64,000 bases of DNA from Pseudomonas entomophila (GCF_029193575.1 NZ_JARGCS010000056.1:558001-622000); one strand, 5' to 3'; positions 25,784 through 36,175 are shown, counted from the stretch's first letter. Program-made: numbers and translations. The notes: a model not told the origin generated them from the sequence alone.

Positions 25784-25990
25784 GGCTGCTCTGGCCCAAG
25801 CGACGACACCGCGCAGCCAGGCTGGGTCCGCGTGGAGCCGCGCCTGCAGGAGCAACGCCTGGGGCGGGTCGGGCGCCTCCAGGCGGTCGAGCAGGTGACC
25901 CTGGCCGCACCGTTCGACGGCCTGCTCGCCGAGGTGCGGGTGCATGAGGGGCAGCGCGTCACGCAAGGCCAGGCGCGGGGTGGGTGGAGG
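25784..25990 (+). pseudogene. Remnant of an RND-type efflux adaptor (HlyD family) gene
   Basis: One frame encodes a fragment, WVRVEPRLQEQRLGRVGRLQ followed by AVEQVTLAAPFDGLLAEVRV and HEGQRVTQGQ, typical of the N-terminal biotinyl-lipoyl part of periplasmic adaptor proteins in tripartite efflux pumps. It then runs into unrelated sequence (ARGGWRCLRRSRR) and a stop. There is no signal peptide, hairpin or barrel domain and no pump gene beside it. It is therefore a decayed leftover of a deleted efflux operon. The upstream in-frame sequence is unlike a start region. Confidence 0.6.
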
Positions 25991-26109
25991 TGCCTGCGTC
26001 GTAGCCGCCGGTAAAACCCCGACGCACTCTTCCCCGCGCGCCTGCGCCTGACGCTTCTATCCTTGCAAGGCCGCAGGACGCGGCCCTTGCAAGCGACCAC
26101 GGAGTGTCC

Positions 26110-27597
<1,488 letters not shown>

Positions 27598-27678
27598 GGG
27601 GCGCGGCCGGCCCTATCGACCCACGATGGCCACCCCACATCCCCAATACACCCCTTCAATCCCAACGATAGCTGAAAT

Positions 27679-27698
27679 ATATTTTGTGCACTAAATAT
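27679..27698. promoter_or_regulatory. 20-bp palindrome, operator candidate for the DUF2790-esterase pair
   Basis: ATATTTTGTGCACTAAATAT is symmetric at 18 of 20 positions around a GTGCAC centre. It lies in an unusually AT-rich patch 70 bp upstream of the DUF2790 start, where a promoter is expected. The regulator is unknown. Confidence 0.5.
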
Positions 27699-27768
27699 TA
27701 TCGCGCAATATAAACCTCAAGCAGCAAGCAGTCGCTGATCCCCACACCCAATACCCTGGAGAACGATC

Positions 27769-28026
27769 ATGACCACCCTTCGCACCCTCTTCGCCATCGC
27801 CACCCTGACCGTCGGCACCAGCGTCACCGCCTTCGCCCAGACCACCGAAGCCACCCCCTACCGCTACGGCATGAACCTGGACATCGCCCAAGTGATCGCC
27901 GTCGATGCCCCTGCCGGCGCCAAAGGCCACGCCAGTACCGCCACCCTGACCTACCGCGACAGCAGCGGCCAGGTGCAGAAAGTCAGCTACATCCGCCCGA
28001 ACACCACCGCCGCCAACCAAAACTGA
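27769..28026 (+). CDS. DUF2790 small secreted protein
   Basis: This 85-residue protein has a signal peptide (RTLFAIATLTVGTSVTAFA) and a DUF2790 domain (ATPYRYGMNLDIAQVIAVD... TATLTYRDSSGQVQKVSYIRP), a small periplasmic family restricted mostly to pseudomonads. Its function is not established. GGAGAACGATC precedes the ATG. It lies 31 bp upstream of an esterase gene that is also exported, so the two are likely co-expressed. Confidence 0.85.
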   Translation: MTTLRTLFAIATLTVGTSVTAFAQTTEATPYRYGMNLDIAQVIAVDAPAGAKGHASTATLTYRDSSGQVQKVSYIRPNTTAANQN

Positions 28027-28057
28027 TCACCGGCCCGACCGCAGAGGAGCTTGAACC

Positions 28058-29074
28058 ATGAAACTGTCCCGCACCCTGACCGCCGGCCTGCTGGCCCTTG
28101 CCGTCAACAGCGCCTTCGCCGCCGGCAGCCCCGGCGTGGAACACACCACCCAAGGCTTCCTCGAGGCCCTGGCGGCCGGGGGCGGCAAGCCACTGGAGAC
28201 CCTCTCGCCCAAGGATGCCCGCACCGTGCTCACCGGCGCCCAGGCCAGCGTGAAGGTGGACCTCTCCGGTATCCGCGTCGAGCGCCGCACCCTCCAGGTC
28301 GACGGCCAGTCGCTGGAGATCCGCGTGGTGCGCCCGGAAGGCGCGAAGGGTGACCTGCCGGTGTTCATGTTCTTCCACGGCGGTGGCTGGGTGCTGGGCG
28401 ACTACCCAACCCACGAGCGTTTGATCCACGACCTGGTGGTTGGCTCCGGCGCCGCGGCGGTCTACGTCGACTACACCCCCTCGCCTGAGGCCAAGTACCC
28501 CACGGCGATCAACCAGGCCTACGCCGCCACCCGCTGGGTCGCCGAGCATGGCAAGGAGATCGGCGTCGATGGCAGCCGCTTGGCGGTGGCCGGCAACAGC
28601 GTCGGCGGCAACATGGCCGCGGTGGTGGCGATCAAGGCCAAGGAGGCCGGCACGCCGAAGCTGCGCTTCCAGGCGCTGCTGTGGCCGGTGACCGACGCCA
28701 ACTTCAACAACGGCTCCTACAACCAGTTCGCCGAGGGGCATTTCCTGACGCGCAACATGATGCAGTGGTTCTGGGACAACTACACCACCGACGCCCGGCA
28801 GCGCGACGACATCCACGCCTCGCCCCTGCGCGCCACGCTGGAGCAGTTGAAAGGCCTGCCGCCAGCGTTGGTGCAAACCGCCGAGATGGACGTGCTGCGC
28901 GACGAAGGCGAAGCCTACGCCCGCAAGCTGGACGCCGCCGGGGTGCCGGTGACCGCCGTGCGCTACAACGGCATGATCCACGACTTCGGCCTGCTCAACG
29001 TGCTAGGCCAGGTGCCTGGCACCCGCAGCGCGATGGACCAGGCCGCCCAGGCCCTGAAACTGCACCTCAAGTAA
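28058..29074 (+). CDS. Exported alpha/beta hydrolase, HSL-type esterase
   Basis: This 338-residue enzyme has a signal peptide (LSRTLTAGLLALAVNSAFA). The oxyanion motif HGGGW is at residues ~108-112, the nucleophile serine lies in GNSVGGN, the acid in DVLRDEGEAYA and the histidine in MIHDFGLLN, the pattern of hormone-sensitive-lipase-like (bacterial family IV) esterases. The GNSVGG elbow differs slightly from the usual GDSAGG. It presumably cleaves short acyl esters in the periplasm. GAGGAG precedes the start by several bases. Confidence 0.9.
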   Translation: MKLSRTLTAGLLALAVNSAFAAGSPGVEHTTQGFLEALAAGGGKPLETLSPKDARTVLTGAQASVKVDLSGIRVERRTLQVDGQSLEIRVVRPEGAKGDLPVFMFFHGGGWVLGDYPTHERLIHDLVVGSGAAAVYVDYTPSPEAKYPTAINQAYAATRWVAEHGKEIGVDGSRLAVAGNSVGGNMAAVVAIKAKEAGTPKLRFQALLWPVTDANFNNGSYNQFAEGHFLTRNMMQWFWDNYTTDARQRDDIHASPLRATLEQLKGLPPALVQTAEMDVLRDEGEAYARKLDAAGVPVTAVRYNGMIHDFGLLNVLGQVPGTRSAMDQAAQALKLHLK

Positions 29075-29089
29075 GGACGACACCACCTC

Positions 29090-29118
29090 CTGTGGAGCGG
29101 GCTCGCCCGCTCCCACAG
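29090..29118. terminator. Inverted repeat after the esterase gene
   Basis: CTGTGGAGCGGGC at 29090-29102 pairs with GCCCGCTCCCACAG at 29105-29118, followed by TTGTTT on the plus strand. It belongs to the same repeat class as the REP units and could end the DUF2790-esterase transcript. Confidence 0.6.
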
Positions 29119-29178
29119 TTGTTTCCCACGGGCCTTGGGAACGAGAATGCCGGACCTACGCCCCCACGGAGCCCCCCG

Positions 29179-30966
29179 ATGCCACACGAAGGCAGCCTCC
29201 TGCAAACCGCGGTGATCTTCCTGCTCGCCGCCGTCGTCGCCGTTCCCCTCGCCAAACGCCTGCAACTGGGCGCGGTGATCGGCTACCTGCTGGCCGGCGT
29301 GGCCATCGGCCCACAAGCCCTGGGCCTGGTGCGCGACACCCAGAGCGTGGCGCACATCTCCGAGCTGGGCGTGGTCCTGCTGCTGTTCATCATCGGCCTG
29401 GAGCTCTCGCCCCGGCGCCTGTGGCTGATGCGCAAAGCCGTGTTCGGCGTGGGCCTGGCCCAGGTGCTGCTGACCGGCGCGGTGATCGGCGCCATCGCCG
29501 TGTTCGGCTTCGCCCAGGCCCTTCCGGCGGCGCTGGTGCTCGGCCTGGGCCTGGCGCTGTCGTCCACCGCCCTGGGCCTGCAGAGCCTGGCCGAGAACAA
29601 GCAGCTCAACGCCCCGCATGGGCGCCTGGCGTTCGCCATCCTGCTGTTCCAGGACATCGCCGCGATCCCCCTGATCGCCCTGGTGCCGCTGCTGGCGGCG
29701 GGTGGACCGGACACCAGCCACGGCGACAGCCTCGAACATGGCCTGCGGGTGTTCGCCAGCATCGCCATCGTCATCGTCGGCGGCCGCTACCTGCTGCGCC
29801 CGCTGTTTCGCATCGTCGCCCGCACCGGCCTGCCGGAGGTGTCCACCGCCACCGCGCTGCTCGTGGTGATCGGCACCGCCTGGCTGATGGAAGAGGCCGG
29901 CATCTCCATGGCCCTGGGTGCGTTCCTCGCCGGCCTGCTGCTGGCGGACTCCGAATACCGCCACGAACTGGAGTCGCAGATCGAGCCGTTCAAAGGCCTG
30001 CTGCTGGGGTTGTTCTTCATCAGCGTCGGCATGGGTGCCAACCTGCGCCTGCTGCTGGAAGCACCGGGGCTGTTGCTGGGCCTGACCCTGCTGCTGGTGG
30101 CGGTGAAGCTGCCGCTGCTGATGCTGGTGGGCCGTGCGGCCGGTGGGCTCAACCGCCTCAGCGCCCTGCGCCTGGGCCTGGTGCTGGCCGCGGGCGGCGA
30201 GTTCGCCTTCGTGGTGTTCAAGCTGGGCAAGGACCAGGGCCTGTTCGACGCCTTCACCTACGACCTGCTGCTGATGACCATCACCTTGTCGATGGCCCTG
30301 ACGCCCCTTCTGGTGCTGACCTGCACACGCCTGGCCAAGCGCCCGGCGGTGGCCCGCGAGGTGCCGGAGCAATACCGCACCATCGACGCCGAAACGCCGC
30401 GCGTGGTGATCATTGGCATAGGCCGCATGGGCCAGATCGTCGCGCGTATCCTGCGCGCGCAGAAGGTGCCGTTCATTGCCCTGGACACCTCGGTGGACGC
30501 CATCGAGATGACCCGCAGCTTCGAGCAGGCCCCGGTGTTCTACGGCGACCCGCTGCGGCCGGAGGTGCTGCAGGCGGCCAAGGTCGGCGAAGCGGAGTAT
30601 TTCGTCATCACCAGCGACGACCCCGAGGCCGCGACCCGCCTCGCCGAGCGGGTCAAGCAGCAGTACCCGCACCTGAAGGTGCTCGCCCGCGCGCGCAACC
30701 GCCAGCATGCGCACAATCTGCTGGATGCCGGCGCCGAGCCGATCCGCGAGACGTTCCATTCGAGCCTGGAAATGAGCCGGCTGACGTTGATTGGGTTGGG
30801 GCTGAGCGAGGCGCAGGCGGCGGACCGCATCCGCCGGTTCAGCGAGCATGACCAGCAGGTGCTGGAGGCCCAGGGGTTGGTGCGCGATGACCGGGCCAAG
30901 GTGATGCAGACGGCCAAGGAGGCGCGGGTGGAGCTGGCGCGGTTGTTCGAGTCGGATCAGGATTGA
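29179..30966 (+). CDS. Kef-type cation:proton antiporter (CPA2) with TrkA-N domain
   Basis: This 595-residue protein has about 12 transmembrane helices of a CPA2 Na+/H+-exchanger domain (~5-380; QLGAVIGYLLAGVAIGP, FQDIAAIPLIAL) and a cytosolic TrkA-N/RCK domain (~405-525) with the nucleotide-binding loop VIIGIGRMGQIVARIL. KefB/KefC relatives release potassium in response to glutathione adducts. It could equally be a YbaL-type exchanger, and the regulatory ligand is not evident. No kefF/kefG partner is adjacent. The start is the ATG just after the intergenic repeat. Confidence 0.88.
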   Translation: MPHEGSLLQTAVIFLLAAVVAVPLAKRLQLGAVIGYLLAGVAIGPQALGLVRDTQSVAHISELGVVLLLFIIGLELSPRRLWLMRKAVFGVGLAQVLLTGAVIGAIAVFGFAQALPAALVLGLGLALSSTALGLQSLAENKQLNAPHGRLAFAILLFQDIAAIPLIALVPLLAAGGPDTSHGDSLEHGLRVFASIAIVIVGGRYLLRPLFRIVARTGLPEVSTATALLVVIGTAWLMEEAGISMALGAFLAGLLLADSEYRHELESQIEPFKGLLLGLFFISVGMGANLRLLLEAPGLLLGLTLLLVAVKLPLLMLVGRAAGGLNRLSALRLGLVLAAGGEFAFVVFKLGKDQGLFDAFTYDLLLMTITLSMALTPLLVLTCTRLAKRPAVAREVPEQYRTIDAETPRVVIIGIGRMGQIVARILRAQKVPFIALDTSVDAIEMTRSFEQAPVFYGDPLRPEVLQAAKVGEAEYFVITSDDPEAATRLAERVKQQYPHLKVLARARNRQHAHNLLDAGAEPIRETFHSSLEMSRLTLIGLGLSEAQAADRIRRFSEHDQQVLEAQGLVRDDRAKVMQTAKEARVELARLFESDQD

Positions 30967-31001
30967 CGAGGGGCGATGGCGTCAACCGAGGCCCCACGGT
31001 C

Positions 31002-32423
31002 TCACGGTTTCACCGCCGCCGCCTTCCACCCGCCCCCCAACGCCAGGAACACCCCGATCTGCCCCATGGCCACTTGGGTATTCGCCGCCGCCAACTGCGC
31101 ACGCATGTCGGTGTAGGTGCGCGTGGCCTGCAAATCGGCCAGGAACGACTCACGCCCCACCTGATAACGCCGGTGCGTCTGCTCGGCCGACGCCTTCGCC
31201 GAGCGCTCCGCTTCGGCCAGCGCGTCGCGCCGCTCCAGTAACGCGCTGTACTGCGCCAGGCGGGTCTGCGTCTCGCGAATGGCGTTCAGCACCACCCCGT
31301 CGAAATGCGCCAGCGCCGCCTGGGTCGAGGCCTCGGCCTCGCGGATGCGCGCGCGCGTGCCGTTGGTGGGCATGCTCCAACTCACCAGCGGGCCGAAGCC
31401 CCAGCGATTGGTGGACGGCTCGCCCAGGTTCTCAAGAATACCGATGGTGCCGACCTGGGCCCCGAAGCTGACGTTCGGGTACAGCGCGCCGGTGGCCACA
31501 CCGATGGTCGCGGTGGCGGCGGCCAGCTGGCGCTCGGCCTGGCGCACGTCCGGGCGGCGCTTGAGCAGGGCGGCACCGTCGCCGACCGGAATCAACTGCG
31601 CCAGATGCGGCAGCTCGGCGCACTCGGCGGTGCCAGCGGGCAACTGCTCGACCGGCGTGGCCAGCAGCGCGGCGAGGGTGTACAGGCCCGCCTCGCGCTC
31701 GGCCTGGAAGCGCGGCAGCTCGGCGCGCAGGGATTTGAACTGGGTCTGCGTGCGCGTCACCTGGGTGTCGTCGCCACGGCCAGCGTCGCGCAGGCGCTGG
31801 GTCAACGTGACGCTCTGCTCCTGCAAACCCAGCGACGCGCGGGCGATGTGGTACTCCTCGTTGGCCGAGCACACCTGGGTGTAGGCCTTGACCACGTCGG
31901 CCACCAGGGTGATGCGCGCGGTGTCGGCAGCGGCCTGCACCGCGTCGGCGTTGGCCTGGGCGGCCTCGGTGCCGCGCTTGAAGGTACCCCACAGGTCGAA
32001 CTGGTACGAGGCGCTGAGGATCGCCTCGCCGATATTGGCCACCGGTACTTTCTCCGGCAGCAGGAAGGCTTCGCCGGATTCCTGCAAGCGCTGGGCGCCG
32101 GCCTTGGCACCGGCGTCGAAACCGCCCTGCGCATCGGCCACCTCGACCTGGGCGCGGGCCTTGGCAATGTTGGCGGCGGCCACGCGCAGCTCACTATTGG
32201 CGGCCAGGGCCTGGCGCACCAGCGCGTTCAGGCGCGGGTCCTGGTACAGCTGCCACCAGTCTTGCGGCACCGGCGCCGACACCACGCTGCCAGCATCCTG
32301 GCGCAGCGGGCCGTTGAGGTCGCCGCGCTGGATTGCCGCGTCCTTGGGCACTTCGTAGTCCGGCCCGACCATCGCGCAGGCGCCAAGCGACAGCGCCAGC
32401 CCCACCAACACCAGGCGTTTCAT
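31002..32423 (-). CDS. Outer-membrane efflux factor, NodT/OprM type lipoprotein
   Basis: This 473-residue TolC-like channel has a lipoprotein signal with lipobox LSLGAC (Cys16) and two outer-membrane efflux repeats with long helices (for example ALAANSELRVAAANIAKARAQVEVA and its counterpart RRPDVRQAERQLAAATATIGVATGALYPNVSFGAQ). It should form the outer-membrane exit for the FUSC/HlyD pump encoded upstream. Its start overlaps the HlyD gene stop by 4 bp. It is the last gene of a five-gene operon. Confidence 0.92.
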   Translation of the reverse strand: MKRLVLVGLALSLGACAMVGPDYEVPKDAAIQRGDLNGPLRQDAGSVVSAPVPQDWWQLYQDPRLNALVRQALAANSELRVAAANIAKARAQVEVADAQGGFDAGAKAGAQRLQESGEAFLLPEKVPVANIGEAILSASYQFDLWGTFKRGTEAAQANADAVQAAADTARITLVADVVKAYTQVCSANEEYHIARASLGLQEQSVTLTQRLRDAGRGDDTQVTRTQTQFKSLRAELPRFQAEREAGLYTLAALLATPVEQLPAGTAECAELPHLAQLIPVGDGAALLKRRPDVRQAERQLAAATATIGVATGALYPNVSFGAQVGTIGILENLGEPSTNRWGFGPLVSWSMPTNGTRARIREAEASTQAALAHFDGVVLNAIRETQTRLAQYSALLERRDALAEAERSAKASAEQTHRRYQVGRESFLADLQATRTYTDMRAQLAAANTQVAMGQIGVFLALGGGWKAAAVKP

Positions 32424-33295
32424 GGCCGCGGGCCCTCGATGATCGACACCGTCGCGGTGCGCCCGGCGATCATGCGAAAGTCCGCCGGCACCTCGTCGAA
32501 GGCGATGCGCACGGGGATGCGCTGGGCCAGGCGCACCCAGCTGAACGCCGGGTTGACGTTGGGCAGCAGGTTGGCGCCGCTGACCCGGTCGCGGTCCTCG
32601 ATGCCGGCGGACAAACTCTCGACATGGCCACGCAGGCGGGTGTCGTCGCCCATCACGCGGATGTCCACGGCGTCGCCGATGTGGATGCCGCCAAGCTTGG
32701 TTTCCTCGAAGTAGCCATCGACGTGGTACGAGGCGCTGTCGACCACCGACAGCACCGGCCGCCCGGCGCTGACGAACTCGTGGGCGCGCGGGGCGCGGTC
32801 GTTGAGGTAGCCGTCCACCGGGCTGCGGATCACCGAGCGATCGAGGTTGAGCTGGGCGGTATCCACCGCCACCTGGGCCTCGCTCACCGCCGAGCGGGCA
32901 CGGGCTTCGCGGGACTGGCTCTCTTCCAGTTGCTCGGCCGCCACCAGGTTGCCCAACTGCTTGTTGCGCCGCGCCTCGCGGGCCGCCTGGGCCAGGGTTT
33001 CCTGGCGCTCGGCAAGGGTCGCCTGGGCCTGGCGCAAGGCCAGGCCGAAGCGCTGCTGGTCGATGGTGAACAGCACGTCGCCGCGCTTGATCGGCTGGTT
33101 GTCGCGCACCTCGACCTGCTCGATCAGCCCGGAGACGTCCGGGGCGATCTGGATCACATCGGCGCGGATGTGGCCGTCGCGGGTCCACGGGGCGAACAGG
33201 TAGTACACGACCATCTGCCACACGAGCACGGCCGCGAAGGTCACCACCAGCAAGGTCAGGACCACGCGGCCCAAGGTCAACAACGGTTTTTTCAT
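32420..33295 (-). CDS. HlyD/EmrA-type membrane fusion protein (AaeA-like)
   Basis: This 291-residue adaptor has one N-terminal transmembrane helix (~residues 8-30), a lipoyl half-motif (VSGLIEQVEVRDNQPIKRGDVLFTID), a coiled-coil hairpin and a beta barrel (DGYLNDRAPRAHEFVSAGRPVLSVVD). With FUSC and DUF1656 partners it resembles AaeA of the aromatic carboxylic acid efflux system. The start MKKPLLTLG is chosen because a longer upstream extension crosses the DUF1656 gene. Confidence 0.92.
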   Translation of the reverse strand: MKKPLLTLGRVVLTLLVVTFAAVLVWQMVVYYLFAPWTRDGHIRADVIQIAPDVSGLIEQVEVRDNQPIKRGDVLFTIDQQRFGLALRQAQATLAERQETLAQAAREARRNKQLGNLVAAEQLEESQSREARARSAVSEAQVAVDTAQLNLDRSVIRSPVDGYLNDRAPRAHEFVSAGRPVLSVVDSASYHVDGYFEETKLGGIHIGDAVDIRVMGDDTRLRGHVESLSAGIEDRDRVSGANLLPNVNPAFSWVRLAQRIPVRIAFDEVPADFRMIAGRTATVSIIEGPRP

Positions 33296-33504
33296 GGCAG
33301 CATCAGGCTTCGGCAAAAGTGGTCCACCGCGCCAAGCAGCACGGCGTAGAGGGCAACGTTGAACAACGCCCGGTGCCAGACCAGGCGGTAGAAATGCAGG
33401 CGCACCAGCACGGCGTGCACGCCCAGGAACAACAGGTAGGTGCAGAACATCATCACCAGCAGCGTGGGCAGGAACACCCCGCTGATATCCAGTTCACCGA
33501 TCAC
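33292..33504 (-). CDS. DUF1656 small membrane protein (AaeX-like)
   Basis: This 70-residue protein with two transmembrane helices (LPTLLVMMFCTYLLFLGVHAVLV and ALFNVALYAVLLGAV) has the DUF1656 family start MIGELDISGVFLP. It accompanies FUSC-HlyD pumps in proteobacteria (aaeX in E. coli). It overlaps both neighbours by 4 bp, so the operon is tightly translated. Confidence 0.9.
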   Translation of the reverse strand: MIGELDISGVFLPTLLVMMFCTYLLFLGVHAVLVRLHFYRLVWHRALFNVALYAVLLGAVDHFCRSLMLP

Positions 33505-35588
33505 AGCGGCGCTCCATCGATGCCCGGAGGCAGTTGCGGTTGTTCGGCGGGTTCGAGCATCACTTCCACGCCCGGCAGCAACGCCAGGCGCAAGCCGCTC
33601 AGCGCGTGCAGCAGATGCACCCGGGCATCGCCCCGGTCGTTCAGCTCATCCAGCACCAGCGCCTGGCGCGCGCGCTCCATGTTGCGCAACAGCGCCGCCG
33701 GTGCATGCAGGCGCTCGCCGGCGCGCAGGCACGCGGCGTAGTGCGCGCCGACCTCTTCGAGCACCGTGCGCAGGCGCTCGCGCGGCTGCGCACCAACACG
33801 CGGCAGGTAAGCCAGCAGGTCGAGCAGGTTCAGGCCCACGCGCAAATCGCGCAGGGCCACACCGCTGTCCTGACCGGTCTGCGACAGGCGCGGCAGGTGC
33901 TGCATCAGGCGGTCGAGCATCTGCACGCCGACCTGGCGCTGCTCGGCCAGGCTGGCCGGCTCGGTCATCTCGACGATGTCGCGCCAGGCGAAGCGGGTCA
34001 TGCGCTTGGCCGCCAGCTCGACGCCGAACGGGCGCATCAGCAAGGTCCAGATGAAGGCGAACAGCAGCCCCACGGGGCCGGCCAGGTTGGCGTTGAGGAA
34101 GGTGAAGAAGTCGGCGTCGTAGGCGCCCTGGATGCTGATGAAGGTCGAGGTGTTGACGATCGTCAGCAAAGTGCCGAGGTAGAAGCGCGGCTGCACGGTG
34201 AGGGTGCCGACGCAGATGAACGGCACGGCGAAGGCCAGCACCAGCATGGCGAAGTCGTGCAGGTTGGGCAGTACCAGGAACAGGTAGACGCTGGAGAAGA
34301 TCACCGACATCAGCGTCCAGAAGAAGAACCGGTAGATCTGCGGCGCCGGGTCGTCCATCGCGGCGAAGAAGCTGCAGGCCACGGCGGCGAGGATCACCGC
34401 GCTGGCGCCGTCGTTCCAGCCCAAGCCGATCCACAGGCCGCAGGCGACGATGATCGCGGTGACGGTGGAGAACACCGAGTAGAGCATCAGGCCACGGTCG
34501 AAGAAGGGTGTCAGGCGGCCCAGGCGCCAGTGGCGGTAGACCGCGCGCCAAGGCGTGGCGTCGTCCAGGCGCAGGGCGTGCTGCAGGGTGCAGCAGTCCT
34601 GCCACAGGTCGACCCATTCGGTGAGGCGGTAGAGGGCGTTGGACAGCAGCAACTGCGGGCGCTGGTCGAGGGCTTCGGCGCTCGGCCGCCGTTGTTCGAT
34701 GCGTTCGCGCAGGGCGTTCCAGCGGGCTTCGGATGCACCTTCGGCGGTGCCCTTGAGCCACTCGCGGGCGGCCTCCAGCAGCGGCTGCACCTGGGCGAAC
34801 TGGGCCGGCGCGCGGCCCTCCAGCGCGACCAGGGCATCGTCCAGGGCATCGATCACCGGCAGCAGGTGGATCATCCGCCCGCGCAGTTCGCGGGCGTTCT
34901 TGCGCGTATGCGGGCCGGCGCCTTCGTGGCCGAGCTGGCCGATCATCAGCTCCAGGCTGTTGAAGGTCGTGACCATCGAGCCGCGCAGGCCGCCGACCTT
35001 GTCGCCGGAGGCCTCGCGGGCCAGGTAGGTGTCGCTGTAGCGGATCGCCTCGGCGAACCAGTTGCCAGTGGCGCCGACCACCACCGGCGCCAGCCGGCGC
35101 GGCCAGAAGACCGCCCCGACCACCGCCGCGCAGACGATGCCCAGGCAGATTTCCTGGGCGCGGGAGGACGCCACGTCGAACACCGCCAGGGGGTTGTCGA
35201 CCACCGCCAGGGCGATCATCGGCAGGGTGTAGCCGGCCAGCATCAACACATAGTTGTTGGCCGTGCGCAGGTTCAGCGAGAGGAACAGCAGGGTGCCGGT
35301 CCACAGGGCGATGGCCACACTCAAGAGCAATGGCGACTGCACCAGCGGCGGCACCAGGAAGATCGCCCCACCCGCGCCGAGCAGGGTGCCGAGGGCGCGG
35401 TACAGGGCTTTGGAACTGGTCGGGCCGACGAACGGGCTGGAGACGATGTACACCGTGGCCATCGCCCAGTAAGGGCGCGGCAGTTGCATGAGCAGGGCGA
35501 TGTACAGGGCGATCATCGACGCGGCGAAGGTGCGCACGCCATAGAACCAGTCGCGGGCCGGCGGCACCGAGGAGAAGAACCCGTTCAT
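33501..35588 (-). CDS. FUSC-family inner-membrane efflux protein (AaeB-like)
   Basis: This 695-residue protein has two blocks of about five transmembrane helices each (~15-170 and ~365-510) separated and followed by cytosolic helical domains, which is the FUSC/AaeB arrangement. Family stretches include LPRPYWAMATVYIVSSPFVGPTSSKALYRALGT and the second-block IGLGWNDGASAVILAAVACSFFAAMDDPAPQ. It probably exports aromatic or hydroxylated carboxylic acids, possibly fusaric-acid-like toxins; the substrate is not determined by sequence. It overlaps marR by 4 bp. Confidence 0.92.
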   Translation of the reverse strand: MNGFFSSVPPARDWFYGVRTFAASMIALYIALLMQLPRPYWAMATVYIVSSPFVGPTSSKALYRALGTLLGAGGAIFLVPPLVQSPLLLSVAIALWTGTLLFLSLNLRTANNYVLMLAGYTLPMIALAVVDNPLAVFDVASSRAQEICLGIVCAAVVGAVFWPRRLAPVVVGATGNWFAEAIRYSDTYLAREASGDKVGGLRGSMVTTFNSLELMIGQLGHEGAGPHTRKNARELRGRMIHLLPVIDALDDALVALEGRAPAQFAQVQPLLEAAREWLKGTAEGASEARWNALRERIEQRRPSAEALDQRPQLLLSNALYRLTEWVDLWQDCCTLQHALRLDDATPWRAVYRHWRLGRLTPFFDRGLMLYSVFSTVTAIIVACGLWIGLGWNDGASAVILAAVACSFFAAMDDPAPQIYRFFFWTLMSVIFSSVYLFLVLPNLHDFAMLVLAFAVPFICVGTLTVQPRFYLGTLLTIVNTSTFISIQGAYDADFFTFLNANLAGPVGLLFAFIWTLLMRPFGVELAAKRMTRFAWRDIVEMTEPASLAEQRQVGVQMLDRLMQHLPRLSQTGQDSGVALRDLRVGLNLLDLLAYLPRVGAQPRERLRTVLEEVGAHYAACLRAGERLHAPAALLRNMERARQALVLDELNDRGDARVHLLHALSGLRLALLPGVEVMLEPAEQPQLPPGIDGAPL

Positions 35589-36046
35589 GCCGACGCGCCC
35601 GCCTCTTCGAAGGCGCGGATCACCCGCAGGGTGGCTTCCAGATCGGCCTCGTCGATGCCGTGCAGCACCTCGCGGCGCAGGCGCACCAGTTCGCCTTCGA
35701 TGGATTCGGCCAGGGTACGGCCAGCGGGGGTCAGGTTCAGGGCCTTGGCGCGTCGGTCGAGCGGGTCTTCGCTGCGGCACACCAGGCCGGCCTTGCACAG
35801 CTGGTCGAGCAGGCGCACCAGCGACGGGCTTTCCAGCCCGGCGGCCTGGGCCACGGCGACCTGGTGCACGCCATCGCCCAGGCGCACGATCATCAGCAAC
35901 GGCACCGCGCAGGCCTCGGAGATGCCGTAGCCGGTCAGGGCCGCATGGCAGATGCGCCGCCAGTGACGGGCGGCGACGACCATGCCGCTGCTGATTTTCA
36001 GGTGCAGTGCGTCGAGGGACATGTGAGGGGTATCGGGCATATTCAT
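35585..36046 (-). CDS. MarR-family repressor of the efflux operon
   Basis: This 153-residue winged-helix regulator has the MarR pattern VAQAAGLESPSLVRLLDQLCKAGLVCRSEDPLDRRAKALNLTPAGR, with the wing DPLDRRAK. It is the first gene of the efflux operon and probably represses it until a substrate such as an aromatic acid binds. An inverted repeat overlaps its own start codon, consistent with autorepression. An alternative start, MPDTPHM, lies two codons downstream. Confidence 0.92.
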   Translation of the reverse strand: MNMPDTPHMSLDALHLKISSGMVVAARHWRRICHAALTGYGISEACAVPLLMIVRLGDGVHQVAVAQAAGLESPSLVRLLDQLCKAGLVCRSEDPLDRRAKALNLTPAGRTLAESIEGELVRLRREVLHGIDEADLEATLRVIRAFEEAGASA

Positions 36047-36060
36047 AGTTTGCTAACTAT
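36045..36060 (-). promoter_or_regulatory. Operator candidate at the marR start
   Basis: ATAGTT-TGCT-AACTAT is a perfect 6-bp inverted repeat with a 4-bp spacer that touches the marR start codon. Upstream on the minus strand lie TATATT (-10-like) and TTGACG at 36087-36092 (-35-like, with 19 bp between). Binding here would block initiation. Confidence 0.6.
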
Positions 36061-36133
36061 CAATATACGCCTTGCCCCACCCCCGTCGTCAACCGGGAGC
36101 GATGAAGCGTGTGGATGAAAGGTTGTTCATGCG

Positions 36134-36162
36134 GGCCCTATCGCGGGGCAAGCGATAGGGCC
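36134..36162. repeat. Inverted repeat GGCCCTATCGC
   Basis: GGCCCTATCGC at 36134-36144 and GCGATAGGGCC at 36152-36162 flank GGGGCAA. It is located just past the stop of the Sel1 gene and could act as its terminator. It is the same class of element as the one at 37757. Confidence 0.6.
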
Positions 36163-36175
36163 ACCGGCATCACCT

